Source: Ahrensia sp. R2A130
Lineage (GTDB): Bacteria > Pseudomonadota > Alphaproteobacteria > Rhizobiales > Rhizobiaceae
Direction: 5' to 3'
Length of the DNA stretch: 64,000 nucleotides
Assembly (NCBI RefSeq): GCF_000179775.1
Contig: NZ_AEEB01000016.1
Location: 57,199 to 121,198, forward strand
Shown: positions 55,263 to 64,000 of the stretch, one piece after another
How the letters are laid out: each line of letters begins with the position of its first letter
Numbering within the stretch: the stretch's first letter is position 1
Made by a program: the position numbers and the translations under genes
The notes under the pieces: generated by a model
Seen by the model: the letters and a program-made list of their open reading frames with translations, nothing else
What the model was told of the DNA's origin: nothing
The model's database searches: none

Positions 55263-55294
55263 CTAGCGTGTCCCGTCGTTCCCTTGCATCGCGC

Positions 55295-56767
55295 TTAGCG
55301 CGTGCCATCGTTCCAAGTTCTGCTGTCGCGTTCGATCAATGCGATGGATTGCGATGGCCCCCAGGTGCCCGCCGTATAGGTAGCGACCGGGTGGTTGGTT
55401 TCGTCCCAAGCGTCGAAAATCGGATCGATCCACGCCCATGCGGCTTCCACCTCGTCGCGGCGCATGAACAGCGTTTGATTGCCGCGAATAACGTCGAGCA
55501 GCAGGCGCTCATAAGCGTCTGGCGAACGTCCGTCGAAGGTCTGGGCGAAGCTCATGTCCAACGGCACATGCTTCAATCGCATACCGCCGGGTCCGGGGTC
55601 TTTGATCATGATCCACTGCTTCACCGACTCGTCAGGTTGCAGGCGCAGCACCAACTGGTTGGAGATCGGTGTTCCGGCATCCTTGCCGAAAATCGCGTGG
55701 GGCACAGGCTTGAAGGAGATGACGATCTCGCTCATCCGCTCCGCCATGCGCTTGCCGGTGCGCAGATAAAACGGCACACCGGACCAGCGCCAGTTCTCTA
55801 CTTCCGCCTTGATCGCGACGAAGGTAGCTGTGTCGCTTTCGTGGCCCAACTCGTCGAGATAGCCATCGACCTTGCCCTCGGGTCCGGCACCTGCGCGGTA
55901 CTGCGCGCGCACTGTGGAACTGCCGACATTGTCGGCGTCGATAGGGGCAAGCGACCGCAGCACTTTCAGCTTCTCATCGCGGATGGAATCGGCATCGCCA
56001 TTTGCTGGCGGCTCCATCGCCACGAGGCAGAGCAGCTGCATCAGGTGGTTTTGCACCATGTCGCGCATGGCACCGGCTTTATCGTAATATTCCGCACGAT
56101 CTCCGACACCGACGGTTTCGGCCACGGTAATTTGCACATGGTCGATATGGGCGTTGTTCCAAAGCGGCTCGAACAGCGCGTTGGCAAAGCGCAGCGCCAG
56201 CAGGTTCTGCACGGTTTCCTTGCCGAGATAGTGGTCGATGCGAAAGACTTGTTCTTCATCGAAATGCGCGCCGACTTCGCGGTTCAGCGCCTGTGCGGAT
56301 TCCAGATCGCGGCCCAACGGTTTTTCAATCACAAGACGGGAACGGGTGTCGGTGAGGCCATGCTTTTCCAACGCTTCGGAAATCGGGCCGAACAGGTTGG
56401 GGCCGACAGCTAGATAGAAAGCGCGGATGCGGTCTTCATCGCCCAGTAATTTCTTCAACTCGTCCCAGCCGTCGTCATCCGTCACGTCGAGCGAGAGGTA
56501 GTGTAGGCGGGCTAGAAAGCGTTTCAACGTGTCTTCATCGATCTGGTCGTCAGGCACGAATTCGCGCAGCGCGTCTTCTGCGAATTTTCGGTAGGCCTTG
56601 TCGGAGTGTTTCGAGCGCGATGCCCCGATCAACCGCGCCTCATCGGGCAGTTGGCCGTCATGGTCGCGGTGGTACAAGGCGGGCAGCAGCTTGCGCTTGG
56701 CAAGGTCGCCGGTGCCACCGAAAATGATATAGTCGAACGGGTCGACGGGGATGATCTGTGCGGTCAC
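55295..56767 (-). CDS. zwf: Glucose-6-phosphate 1-dehydrogenase
   Basis: Zwf (490 aa) oxidises glucose 6-phosphate with NADP+ (or NAD+) and opens the Entner-Doudoroff operon. The N terminus has FGGTGDLAKRKLLPALY (dinucleotide fold), the active-site motif RIDHYLGKETVQNL is intact, and KPLGRDLESAQALN precedes it. The start is GTG at 56767 with GGAG eight bases upstream; no ATG is available nearby. An AT-rich segment (about 56805-56835) upstream is the likely promoter region, with TTACTT and TAGATT spaced 16 bases on the minus strand, a weak match. Confidence 0.96.
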   Translation of the reverse strand: MTAQIIPVDPFDYIIFGGTGDLAKRKLLPALYHRDHDGQLPDEARLIGASRSKHSDKAYRKFAEDALREFVPDDQIDEDTLKRFLARLHYLSLDVTDDDGWDELKKLLGDEDRIRAFYLAVGPNLFGPISEALEKHGLTDTRSRLVIEKPLGRDLESAQALNREVGAHFDEEQVFRIDHYLGKETVQNLLALRFANALFEPLWNNAHIDHVQITVAETVGVGDRAEYYDKAGAMRDMVQNHLMQLLCLVAMEPPANGDADSIRDEKLKVLRSLAPIDADNVGSSTVRAQYRAGAGPEGKVDGYLDELGHESDTATFVAIKAEVENWRWSGVPFYLRTGKRMAERMSEIVISFKPVPHAIFGKDAGTPISNQLVLRLQPDESVKQWIMIKDPGPGGMRLKHVPLDMSFAQTFDGRSPDAYERLLLDVIRGNQTLFMRRDEVEAAWAWIDPIFDAWDETNHPVATYTAGTWGPSQSIALIERDSRTWNDGTR

Positions 56768-56850
56768 GGGTCATGCTCCAAGGGGAGAAAGGACGCTGTT
56801 CTTGATGTTAATCTAATCGGTTTAAGTCGCCAAGTAAATCGACGCGCTTG

Positions 56851-57297
56851 TCACACGTCTTTCGACAAATAAACGCGATCAAACCCATCTTCGATCCGCT
56901 GGTCGGTGATGCGAAATCCTAGTCGGTCATAGAAAGCCAGCGCTTCGGTCATTTTGGCGTTGGTGTAGAGGTCGATACGGGCGGCACCTTTTGCGCGGGC
57001 AAGATCGGCCAAATGGTCGAAAACAAACCGGCCAATTCCACCGCCTTGCCGTTGCGGATCGACCGCGATGTTTTCCATAAATAACGTGGCATCGGTCATG
57101 TGATGAACGCTGTAACCAACCGCATCGCCATCCGCCTCGATCACATGCAAATCACCATCTGCAAGGTGGGCTGCAAAGTTGGCCACCATCGGCGCAGGCT
57201 CACGCCCGATGCGCGCAACATAAGGCGCATAGGCGGCCCGTGCCCATTCGCTGACATTCGGCAGGTCGGTTTCGGTGGCTGGGCGAAGCGTAATCAT
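56851..57297 (-). CDS. GNAT-family acetyltransferase
   Basis: The 148-residue GNAT protein has the acetyl-CoA pyrophosphate loop RQGGGIGRFVFDHL and the C-terminal YDRLGF strand-turn. MENIAVDP is the usual beta4 motif. The substrate is unknown. It is divergent from the SDR gene with 72 bases between starts and lies 83 bases upstream of zwf in the same direction. Confidence 0.9.
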   Translation of the reverse strand: MITLRPATETDLPNVSEWARAAYAPYVARIGREPAPMVANFAAHLADGDLHVIEADGDAVGYSVHHMTDATLFMENIAVDPQRQGGGIGRFVFDHLADLARAKGAARIDLYTNAKMTEALAFYDRLGFRITDQRIEDGFDRVYLSKDV

Positions 57298-57369
57298 ACG
57301 CTCTTTCTATTGCTGGTTGCGGGGCATGACCATAGGCTTTGCTCACGCAAAAACGGGAGATCGATCGAT

Positions 57370-58116
57370 ATGCGAATGGAAGGAAAAACGGCAATCGTCA
57401 CGGGGGCAGGCTCCGGCTTTGGTGAAGCGATTGCCACACGGTTTGCCGAAGAGGGCGCCAATGTCGTCATCGCCGATATTCGCGAAGATGCCGCTCATGC
57501 GGTGGCCTCTGCCATCGGCGCAAGTGCTGTGGGCATCGGCGTGGATGTGGCAACGCGGGCGGGCAACATCGCCATGCGTGATTGCGCGGCTGAGAGTTTC
57601 GGCCGCCTTGACACGTTCGTTTTGAACGCGGGCGTGACGCATAAAAACCAATCCGCGCTCACCGTGTCGGAAGCGGATTTCGATCTCATCACAGCGGTGA
57701 ACATGAAGGCCATGTTCCACGCCACGCAAGTGATGGCAGATGATCTTGCGGCCTTCGGCGGCGGCAGCATCATCGCCACTGCCTCAACCGCAGGCCTGCG
57801 CCCGCGCCCCGGGTTGGTGTGGTACAACGCTTCGAAAGCCTGGGTCATCAACGCCTGCAAATGCCTCGCAGTGGAACTGGCCCCGCGAAACATTCGCGTC
57901 AATTCGCTGTGCCCCGTCGCATCCCCCACCGCGATGCTGTCCGATTTCATGGGCGAGGACACGCCGGAAATCCGCGAGAAATTTCAGGCTGTCATTCCGC
58001 TCGGGCGGTTCAGCCAGCCCCGCGATATGGCAAACGCTGCGCTCTATCTGGCAAGCGACCAAGCGGATTTCATAACTGGTGTAGCGTTGGAGGTTGATGG
58101 AGGGCGGTGTGTTTAA
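57370..58116 (+). CDS. Short-chain dehydrogenase/reductase
   Basis: The 248-residue classical SDR has TGAGSGFGEA (cofactor loop), NAG in VLNAGVTH, a catalytic Ser in ATASTAG, and Tyr and Lys in WYNASKAW. VIADIRED after beta2 has an Asp that favours NAD+ over NADP+. The C terminus ITGVALEVDGGRCV is typical. Substrate is not identifiable; a sugar dehydrogenase role (galactose or glucose) is possible from context but not shown. GGGAGA lies before the ATG at 57370. The stop shares TTAA with the convergent PLP-enzyme gene. Confidence 0.9.
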   Translation: MRMEGKTAIVTGAGSGFGEAIATRFAEEGANVVIADIREDAAHAVASAIGASAVGIGVDVATRAGNIAMRDCAAESFGRLDTFVLNAGVTHKNQSALTVSEADFDLITAVNMKAMFHATQVMADDLAAFGGGSIIATASTAGLRPRPGLVWYNASKAWVINACKCLAVELAPRNIRVNSLCPVASPTAMLSDFMGEDTPEIREKFQAVIPLGRFSQPRDMANAALYLASDQADFITGVALEVDGGRCV

Positions 58117-59240
58117 CCCTCCAACGCCTGCACCAGATCACCGATCAGATCATCGGCATTTTCGATTCCCACCGACAGCCGCAGCAGATCATCCGGCACG
58201 GTGTCTTCGATGGTGTGGCGATGTTCGACAAGGCTTTCCACGCCGCCCAGCGACGTCGCCCGTTTGAACAGTTTCAGTCTACCGATTGCGGCAAGCGCGG
58301 CTTGACGACCACCAGCAACGCGGATTGACAACAGTGACCCGAAGCCGCCGCTCATCTGTCGTTTGGCGATGTCGTAGCCGGGGTCGGAAGCGAGACCGGG
58401 ATAGAGAACGTGCGACACCGCACCGTGCGCTTCCATTGCTTCCGCCACAGTCATGGCCGAAGCGCACATGCGCTCCACACGCAGCGGCATGGTCCGCATT
58501 CCACGGATCAACAGCCATGCGGCGAAGGGCGAAAGCACCGCGCCTGCATCGTGGCGGTCGGCGCGAATATCGGTCCAGCGTTTCGATGCCGCTTCCGCTG
58601 TTACCAGCAATCCGGCCAGCACATCGGAATGGCCGTTGATGCCCTTGGTGGCGGAATGCATCACGTAGTCTGCACCATGCTTTAGCGGGTTAGAAATGAC
58701 CGGCGTGGCTGCGGTCGAGTCGACGCACAGCACCGCGCCCAGCGATTTCGCCAATGCAGCGCAAGCGGCGATATCGACTGACTTCAAGTAGGGGTTCGAC
58801 GGCGTTTCCGCCCAAACCACATCGGCTTTGCCGGTTACAGCATCGCGCGCTTCGGTGTTTGCCAGATCGACCTCGTCCAGCGTCACGTTGCGGCGGGCGC
58901 AATAGTCCCGCGTCCATTTTGTGGTGCCCCAATAGATGTCGGATTGCAGCACGATCCGCCCACCGGTTGGCACGGTTCGCAGAAGCGCCGCCACCGCCGC
59001 CATGCCGGAGGGAAACAACAGCGCCGCTTCGCCACCTTCTGCCTGACAGAGCAAATCTTCAGCCAAACGAACGAGATCATCATCATCACGGGAATAAAGA
59101 TGATGGGGTGATGTCGGCACATTGTTTGTGTCGCGCACGAAGGTCGTGGCCGGTTGGATGACGGGCACCACGCCGCCGGTCGGTGCGTCTATGGCACCGC
59201 CCAGTTGGGCAAATAGCGTGTCGAGATTCTTATCGGTCAT
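58113..59240 (-). CDS. Cys/Met metabolism PLP-dependent enzyme (cystathionine gamma-synthase/lyase type)
   Basis: The 375-residue fold type I enzyme binds PLP through the lysine in HSATKGINGHSDVLAG. LYSRDDDDLVRLAEDLL, FPSGMAAVAALLRTV and VVWAETPSNPYLKSVDI match the family. It has SLGGVESLVEHRHT near the C terminus. Whether it is a synthase, gamma-lyase or beta-lyase cannot be decided. The start ATG at 59240 overlaps the ChaN-like stop (ATGA), so the two are translationally coupled. Confidence 0.9.
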   Translation of the reverse strand: MTDKNLDTLFAQLGGAIDAPTGGVVPVIQPATTFVRDTNNVPTSPHHLYSRDDDDLVRLAEDLLCQAEGGEAALLFPSGMAAVAALLRTVPTGGRIVLQSDIYWGTTKWTRDYCARRNVTLDEVDLANTEARDAVTGKADVVWAETPSNPYLKSVDIAACAALAKSLGAVLCVDSTAATPVISNPLKHGADYVMHSATKGINGHSDVLAGLLVTAEAASKRWTDIRADRHDAGAVLSPFAAWLLIRGMRTMPLRVERMCASAMTVAEAMEAHGAVSHVLYPGLASDPGYDIAKRQMSGGFGSLLSIRVAGGRQAALAAIGRLKLFKRATSLGGVESLVEHRHTIEDTVPDDLLRLSVGIENADDLIGDLVQALEG

Positions 59241-60175
59241 TTGGTTTTCTTCTTCATGGCGTCGCGCATCATCTGGCACGGATCATCGCGTTTCGCACGG
59301 GGCGTGAAAATCACGAAATCGGCCAGCTTTTCACCCTGTGCAGTCTTCACTTCGTATTGCTCCGGTGAGGTGCGCCCGTCCACCACTTCCATCAGCATGA
59401 TGACGATGGTTTCACGTTTGGTCAAAAACGGCACGGCGCGGTCGCGGCGCACATGGCCGTTGCCCGCGATCAGCACGGCCTTGCCGCTGGCCGCATCGAC
59501 TGCCGACGCCATCTTCGCATCGCGCAACCGCTGAACATCGGCCATGGCGGGCAGGGCGATTTCCGGCATCATGCCGCAATGGGATGTGGCGAGTTCGGCC
59601 ATCAGAGAGTCCTTGGCGGCGGAAGGCAGAGGCGTTTCGAGATCGAGCCCCTCGCGCTGGGCTGACGACAGGTTCACCAACCCCACCTTCGACACCCGTC
59701 GCACCACATCGCGGTCGAAGGCGCCGGCCTTCAGCGTTGCGCCGCGTACGACAGCAGCCTCGAAGATCGGGCGGTAGATAGGCCAGCCGTACCAACCCCG
59801 CGCTTCCCATTCCAAGGCTTCGCCCAGCGCATCCATGTCGGTGGTGGCAGCGTCCAGCGCGCCCTGCAGCCTGTCCGGCACCATCTCGAAAACGACCGTG
59901 ACCTTATCCGCCTTCAGTTGCCCGATGAGGTTGGCCTGCAAGACATGGTGATCGCGGTTGTCGTGTATCTCGCCAATCGCAAGCGCTGCTGTGCCGTTGG
60001 CAGCGTCTGCCAAATCACCGGGCGAAGCGGGCGTGATATCGGGATCGATTGCAAAAATACGCCCCACAAGCGGGTGGTCTGCGAGAAGCGTTTCCTGCCA
60101 GCGCTCCGGCACAAAGGCGTTTGCAGGCACGGTAGCGATGCCCAGTGCCAGTGTGGCGATCAACAGTGCTTTCAT
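59237..60175 (-). CDS. ChaN-like (Tiki/EreA superfamily) exported protein
   Basis: The 312-residue protein has a signal peptide (ALLIATLALGIATVPANAF) and the ChaN-type core with LAIGEIHDNRDHHVLQANLI, FEMVPDRLQGALD and LIAGNGHVRRDRAVPF. ChaN of Campylobacter binds haem and takes part in iron uptake; the fold also covers metalloproteases and erythromycin esterases. Cofactor and role here are unknown. No lipobox is obvious, so it may be periplasmic. Coupling to a cystathionine-type enzyme is unusual for the family. Confidence 0.82.
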   Translation of the reverse strand: MKALLIATLALGIATVPANAFVPERWQETLLADHPLVGRIFAIDPDITPASPGDLADAANGTAALAIGEIHDNRDHHVLQANLIGQLKADKVTVVFEMVPDRLQGALDAATTDMDALGEALEWEARGWYGWPIYRPIFEAAVVRGATLKAGAFDRDVVRRVSKVGLVNLSSAQREGLDLETPLPSAAKDSLMAELATSHCGMMPEIALPAMADVQRLRDAKMASAVDAASGKAVLIAGNGHVRRDRAVPFLTKRETIVIMLMEVVDGRTSPEQYEVKTAQGEKLADFVIFTPRAKRDDPCQMMRDAMKKKTK

Positions 60176-60300
60176 GGTGCTTCTCATCCTCTGCAAACTC
60201 GGCTCGCTGTTTTGGGCGAAAGACCATGTGGCCTCGCGTTGCATGCCCTGCATTTGACGCTTACGATAGCGTCAATCGAACAAGGATACGAACAGCAACC

Positions 60301-61428
<1,128 letters not shown>

Positions 61429-61446
61429 GTAATTTAGGGCTAACCG

Positions 61447-62796
61447 TTGCCGACATTTAACAGCCTGCTGGACTATGTTTCAGCGATTGTCCGAAATGAA
61501 AAAATCCATGCCCGCCGCTTTGCAGGCTGGTTGCGCGAAAAGTTGTGGGTGCGTCCTGCGATTTACTGTGCCGGTGCCGTCATCGCCGTTTCGCTGAGCA
61601 CGACTGCGAAATACCTGCCTTTTGCCGATCTCGCGCCTGAACTCGGCGAAAACCTGCTCTCCACATTGATGTCGATCCTCACGGCCAGCATGTTGGGAGT
61701 CACCGCCTTTGCGGTAGGTTCCATGGTGTCGGCCTTCAACTCTGTTGGCACCAACGCAACGCCGCGTGCGTTTTCCATCATCGTCTCCGACGACATTTCC
61801 AAAAGTGCGTTGTCGAGTTTTATCGGAGCTTTCATTTTCGGAGCAATTGGCACGATTGCGCTGGAGTCCAAGTTTTTCGACAAGTCAGAACTTTTCGCGC
61901 TGTTCTGCATAACCTTGCTTGTCTATGCCCGTGTCATTTGGGTTCTGGTGACTTGGATTGACGCCATCGCCCGGTTGGGGCGTATGGGCACGGCGATTTC
62001 CCGTGTTGAAGACGTCACGCGCAAAACGCTTGTTGTGGCAGCGTCCAATCCGCTGATGGGTGCCGGACCTTGGGACGATGGCGCGACAAAGCATTCGCCG
62101 GTATTCTCAGACGACGTTGGCTACGTTCAGGATATCGACATGTCGGCGCTTCAGGAGATCGCGAACAACAACGATATGATCGTCCACATCTCGGCATCGC
62201 CGGGCGCATTTGTCGGTCCCGGCAGGCCGGTGGCTTATGTCGAAGGGCGGTCTGAAACGTTCAATGATGCCAAGATCGCCAATGCGTTTTTCGTCGGCCA
62301 ACAGCGCAATTTCGCTTCCGATCCGCGCTTCGGTTTTGTTGTCTTGTCGCAGATCGCAGCACGCGCTCTGTCCCCCGGCATCAACGATCCGGGCACCGCA
62401 ATTGACGTGCTGGGTTCGGTCACGCGGCTGCTGATGGAATGGACGAAGAAGCGAACCATGCAGCAGATGAAATGGGAAAGCGGGTCGGATGCCGTGGAAT
62501 TTTCACGCCTGCGCTACAAGCCTGTGACCGTCGATGAACTGCTTGAAAACGGCTTCGGTAGCGTCGCCGTTTATGGTGCGGGGCAGATTGAAGTCATGTT
62601 GCACCTTCAACGTTATCTGCAGCTGCTGGCGGCTGCCTCCGATGGAGGTCTCTACAATGCGGCAGAGAAATTTTCCGGTGAAGCGTTCGAGCGATCCAAA
62701 TTGGAAATGGAATTCCAAGGCGACATCGACAAGATGAAACTGGAGCGCAAAGAGGTGTTGAGAATTGTAAAGGACAGCCGTAACACCATGAGCTGA
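61447..62796 (+). CDS. DUF2254 predicted membrane protein
   Basis: The 449-residue protein has four N-terminal transmembrane segments (about residues 35-165) and a soluble C-terminal part with FVVLSQIAARALSPGINDPG followed by TAIDVLG, the hallmark of DUF2254. Function is unknown. The start is probably TTG at 61447 with AGGG eight bases upstream, since a stop codon lies two codons upstream and the first Met is inside the third helix region. It follows the FabH-like gene by 18 bases and is likely co-transcribed. Confidence 0.85.
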   Translation: MPTFNSLLDYVSAIVRNEKIHARRFAGWLREKLWVRPAIYCAGAVIAVSLSTTAKYLPFADLAPELGENLLSTLMSILTASMLGVTAFAVGSMVSAFNSVGTNATPRAFSIIVSDDISKSALSSFIGAFIFGAIGTIALESKFFDKSELFALFCITLLVYARVIWVLVTWIDAIARLGRMGTAISRVEDVTRKTLVVAASNPLMGAGPWDDGATKHSPVFSDDVGYVQDIDMSALQEIANNNDMIVHISASPGAFVGPGRPVAYVEGRSETFNDAKIANAFFVGQQRNFASDPRFGFVVLSQIAARALSPGINDPGTAIDVLGSVTRLLMEWTKKRTMQQMKWESGSDAVEFSRLRYKPVTVDELLENGFGSVAVYGAGQIEVMLHLQRYLQLLAAASDGGLYNAAEKFSGEAFERSKLEMEFQGDIDKMKLERKEVLRIVKDSRNTMS

Positions 62797-62901
62797 CTTG
62801 GAAACTGATCGGGTAACTATGCTGCGACAACGACGTGATTTGTCCTGTCCGTATCGGTGTTATAGGTTTCTCAAAATGCTGGTCGTCCGGGAGCCTGACC
62901 A

Positions 62902-64000
62902 ATGATCTTTGTAGCCGAAACCAATGAAGCCGGTCGTGTCGAATATCGTGACACGAAGCGTTATTTATGGTGGCTGGGCTTTACCGTGCCGGTCATGCCC
63001 ATCGTGGCAATTCTCCTTTATTATGGCTTGGGTGAAGCCGCGTGGGTCACCTTGCTTCCGGTCTTGTACTCTTACGTCTTTATACCGCTGCTCGATCTCG
63101 TGATGGGAGAAGATCACGCCAACCCGCCAGCCGAAGTGGTGGAGAAGATGGCGGAGGACAGCTACTACCGCGCCCTTCTGTTGCTCATCGTACCTGCTTT
63201 CTGGGTGATGTTGATCGCGTCTGCATGGTTCGTTGTCACCGCCGATCTGCCATGGTGGAGCTACCTTGCCATGACTGTGGCCTGCGGCATGGCATCAGGG
63301 ACCGCGCTCACGGTGGGCCATGAACTTGGTCATAAACAGGGCCGCCTAGACCGCATGTTCGCCATGTTCGCCAACGCACTGTCAGGCTACGGCCACTTCT
63401 GCATCGAGCATAACAAAGGGCATCACACATGGGTTGCCACGCCGGAAGATCCGGCTTCGGCCCGTTTCAACGAGAGCATCTACGCTTTTGCCGGTCGTGA
63501 ATTGCCGGGCACGCTGAAACGCGGTTTGCACCACGAACGCGAACGGCTGACGCGTAAGGGTTTCTCTTTTTGGTCTACCAAAAACGAAGTGCTTCAGGGA
63601 TACGCGATCACGCTTGGTGTTTGGATCGCGCTCACACTCTGGCTTGGTCTCGCGGTGCTACCGTTCATCATTCTACAAAGCATAATCGGCTGGTTCCAGC
63701 TGACACAGGCCAACTATGTGGAACATTACGGTTTAAAGCGCAGCAAGAAAGAAAATGGCCGCTACCAGCCTGTCGAGCCGCGCCATTCGTGGAACACCAA
63801 CCACATCGTTTCCAACCTAGTGCTGTTCCATCTACAGCGTCACAGCGATCACCATGCGAACCCTATGCGCCCCTATCAGGCGTTGCGGAATTTCGATGAA
63901 CTGCCGCGTCTGCCGTCAGGCTACCCCGGGTGTTTCGCGCTGGCTTCCATTCCGCCGCTTTGGTTCAAGGTCATGAACCCGAAGGTCATGGACTGGGCTG
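62902..64000 (+). CDS. alkB: Alkane 1-monooxygenase (3' end outside window)
   Basis: The first 366 residues of an integral-membrane di-iron alkane hydroxylase are present; the frame is open at the window edge. All four histidine signatures are seen: HELGHK, EHNKGHH, NYVEHYG and LQRHSDHHANP. Six hydrophobic segments precede or separate them. AlkB oxidises the terminal methyl of medium-chain n-alkanes with electrons from rubredoxin; no rubredoxin or rubredoxin reductase is within the window. GGGAG lies about eight bases before the ATG. Confidence 0.94.
   Translation, partial: MIFVAETNEAGRVEYRDTKRYLWWLGFTVPVMPIVAILLYYGLGEAAWVTLLPVLYSYVFIPLLDLVMGEDHANPPAEVVEKMAEDSYYRALLLLIVPAFWVMLIASAWFVVTADLPWWSYLAMTVACGMASGTALTVGHELGHKQGRLDRMFAMFANALSGYGHFCIEHNKGHHTWVATPEDPASARFNESIYAFAGRELPGTLKRGLHHERERLTRKGFSFWSTKNEVLQGYAITLGVWIALTLWLGLAVLPFIILQSIIGWFQLTQANYVEHYGLKRSKKENGRYQPVEPRHSWNTNHIVSNLVLFHLQRHSDHHANPMRPYQALRNFDELPRLPSGYPGCFALASIPPLWFKVMNPKVMDWA

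Overview
The window reads as a stretch of chromosome from an alphaproteobacterium, most probably a member of the Hyphomicrobiales (Rhizobiales). This rests on gene content and order, since no rRNA or tRNA is present. The pointers are a lnt - PraR/PhrR-like XRE regulator - metK - trmB block, a BA14K-like small protein, a soxBDAG sarcosine oxidase operon, a De Ley-Doudoroff galactonate branch, and infC starting at an ATT codon. Base composition is uniformly G+C rich except in two AT-rich patches near 14.0-14.2 kb and 16.3-17.5 kb. I do not attempt a genus.

Layout. 1-11.9 kb is housekeeping: the 3' end of ubiB, accD, then a leftward run of Ada/Ogt-like methyltransferase, Nth-like glycosylase, folC and an EamA transporter. 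It continues with a DUF2244 protein, a second (canonical) nth, a CysZ-like protein, an adenosine-kinase-type PfkB kinase, infC, a GT4 glycosyltransferase and an alpha/beta hydrolase. 12.0-17.6 kb is the most accessory-looking part: a membrane TPR protein, a YiiX-like amidase, two long non-coding stretches with palindromes and repeats, and an AT-rich RES-domain gene with an N-terminal zinc ribbon lying between two copies of a GC-rich repeat. 17.6-35.7 kb holds lepA, a PhnA-type protein, a 1008-residue RTX protein, a BA14K protein, lnt, xre, metK, trmB, an L,D-transpeptidase, a CBS protein, ppa, a class III cyclase, a fatty-acid-hydroxylase family protein, a MATE pump and a P460-like cytochrome.

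35.7-56.8 kb is metabolic. soxBDAG demethylates sarcosine. Then comes a galactoside locus: a sugar ABC transporter (ATPase divergent from the binding protein), two permeases, GH36 alpha-galactosidase, dgoK, dgoA and GH42 beta-galactosidase in a tightly overlapping rightward operon. This meets, stop codon to stop codon, a leftward zwf-pgl-edd Entner-Doudoroff operon. Together these import galactosides, release galactose and glucose and send both to aldolase cleavage. No eda, galactose dehydrogenase or galactonate dehydratase is visible. An lrp/lysE pair and repeat elements separate the binding protein from its permeases. 56.8-64 kb carries a GNAT, an SDR, a ChaN-like protein translationally coupled to a PLP-dependent Cys/Met enzyme, a FabH-like ketoacyl synthase, a DUF2254 membrane protein and the 5' part of an alkane monooxygenase gene cut by the window edge.

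Two dispersed intergenic repeat families were found by eye. Family 1 is a palindromic element with TGTCATCCCCGC ends at 15.6, 28.5, 40.9 and 43.8 kb, one copy being MITE-like with 53-bp terminal inverted repeats. Family 2 is a GC-rich element of about 70-95 bp at 9.1, 15.8, 17.5 and 43.6 kb. I saw no CRISPR array, insertion sequence, prophage, rRNA or tRNA. No clearly new multi-gene system emerged. The best candidates for something undescribed are the RES-gene segment, the structured non-coding segment at 14.18-14.49 kb, and the nested-stem element at 11.93-12.00 kb.
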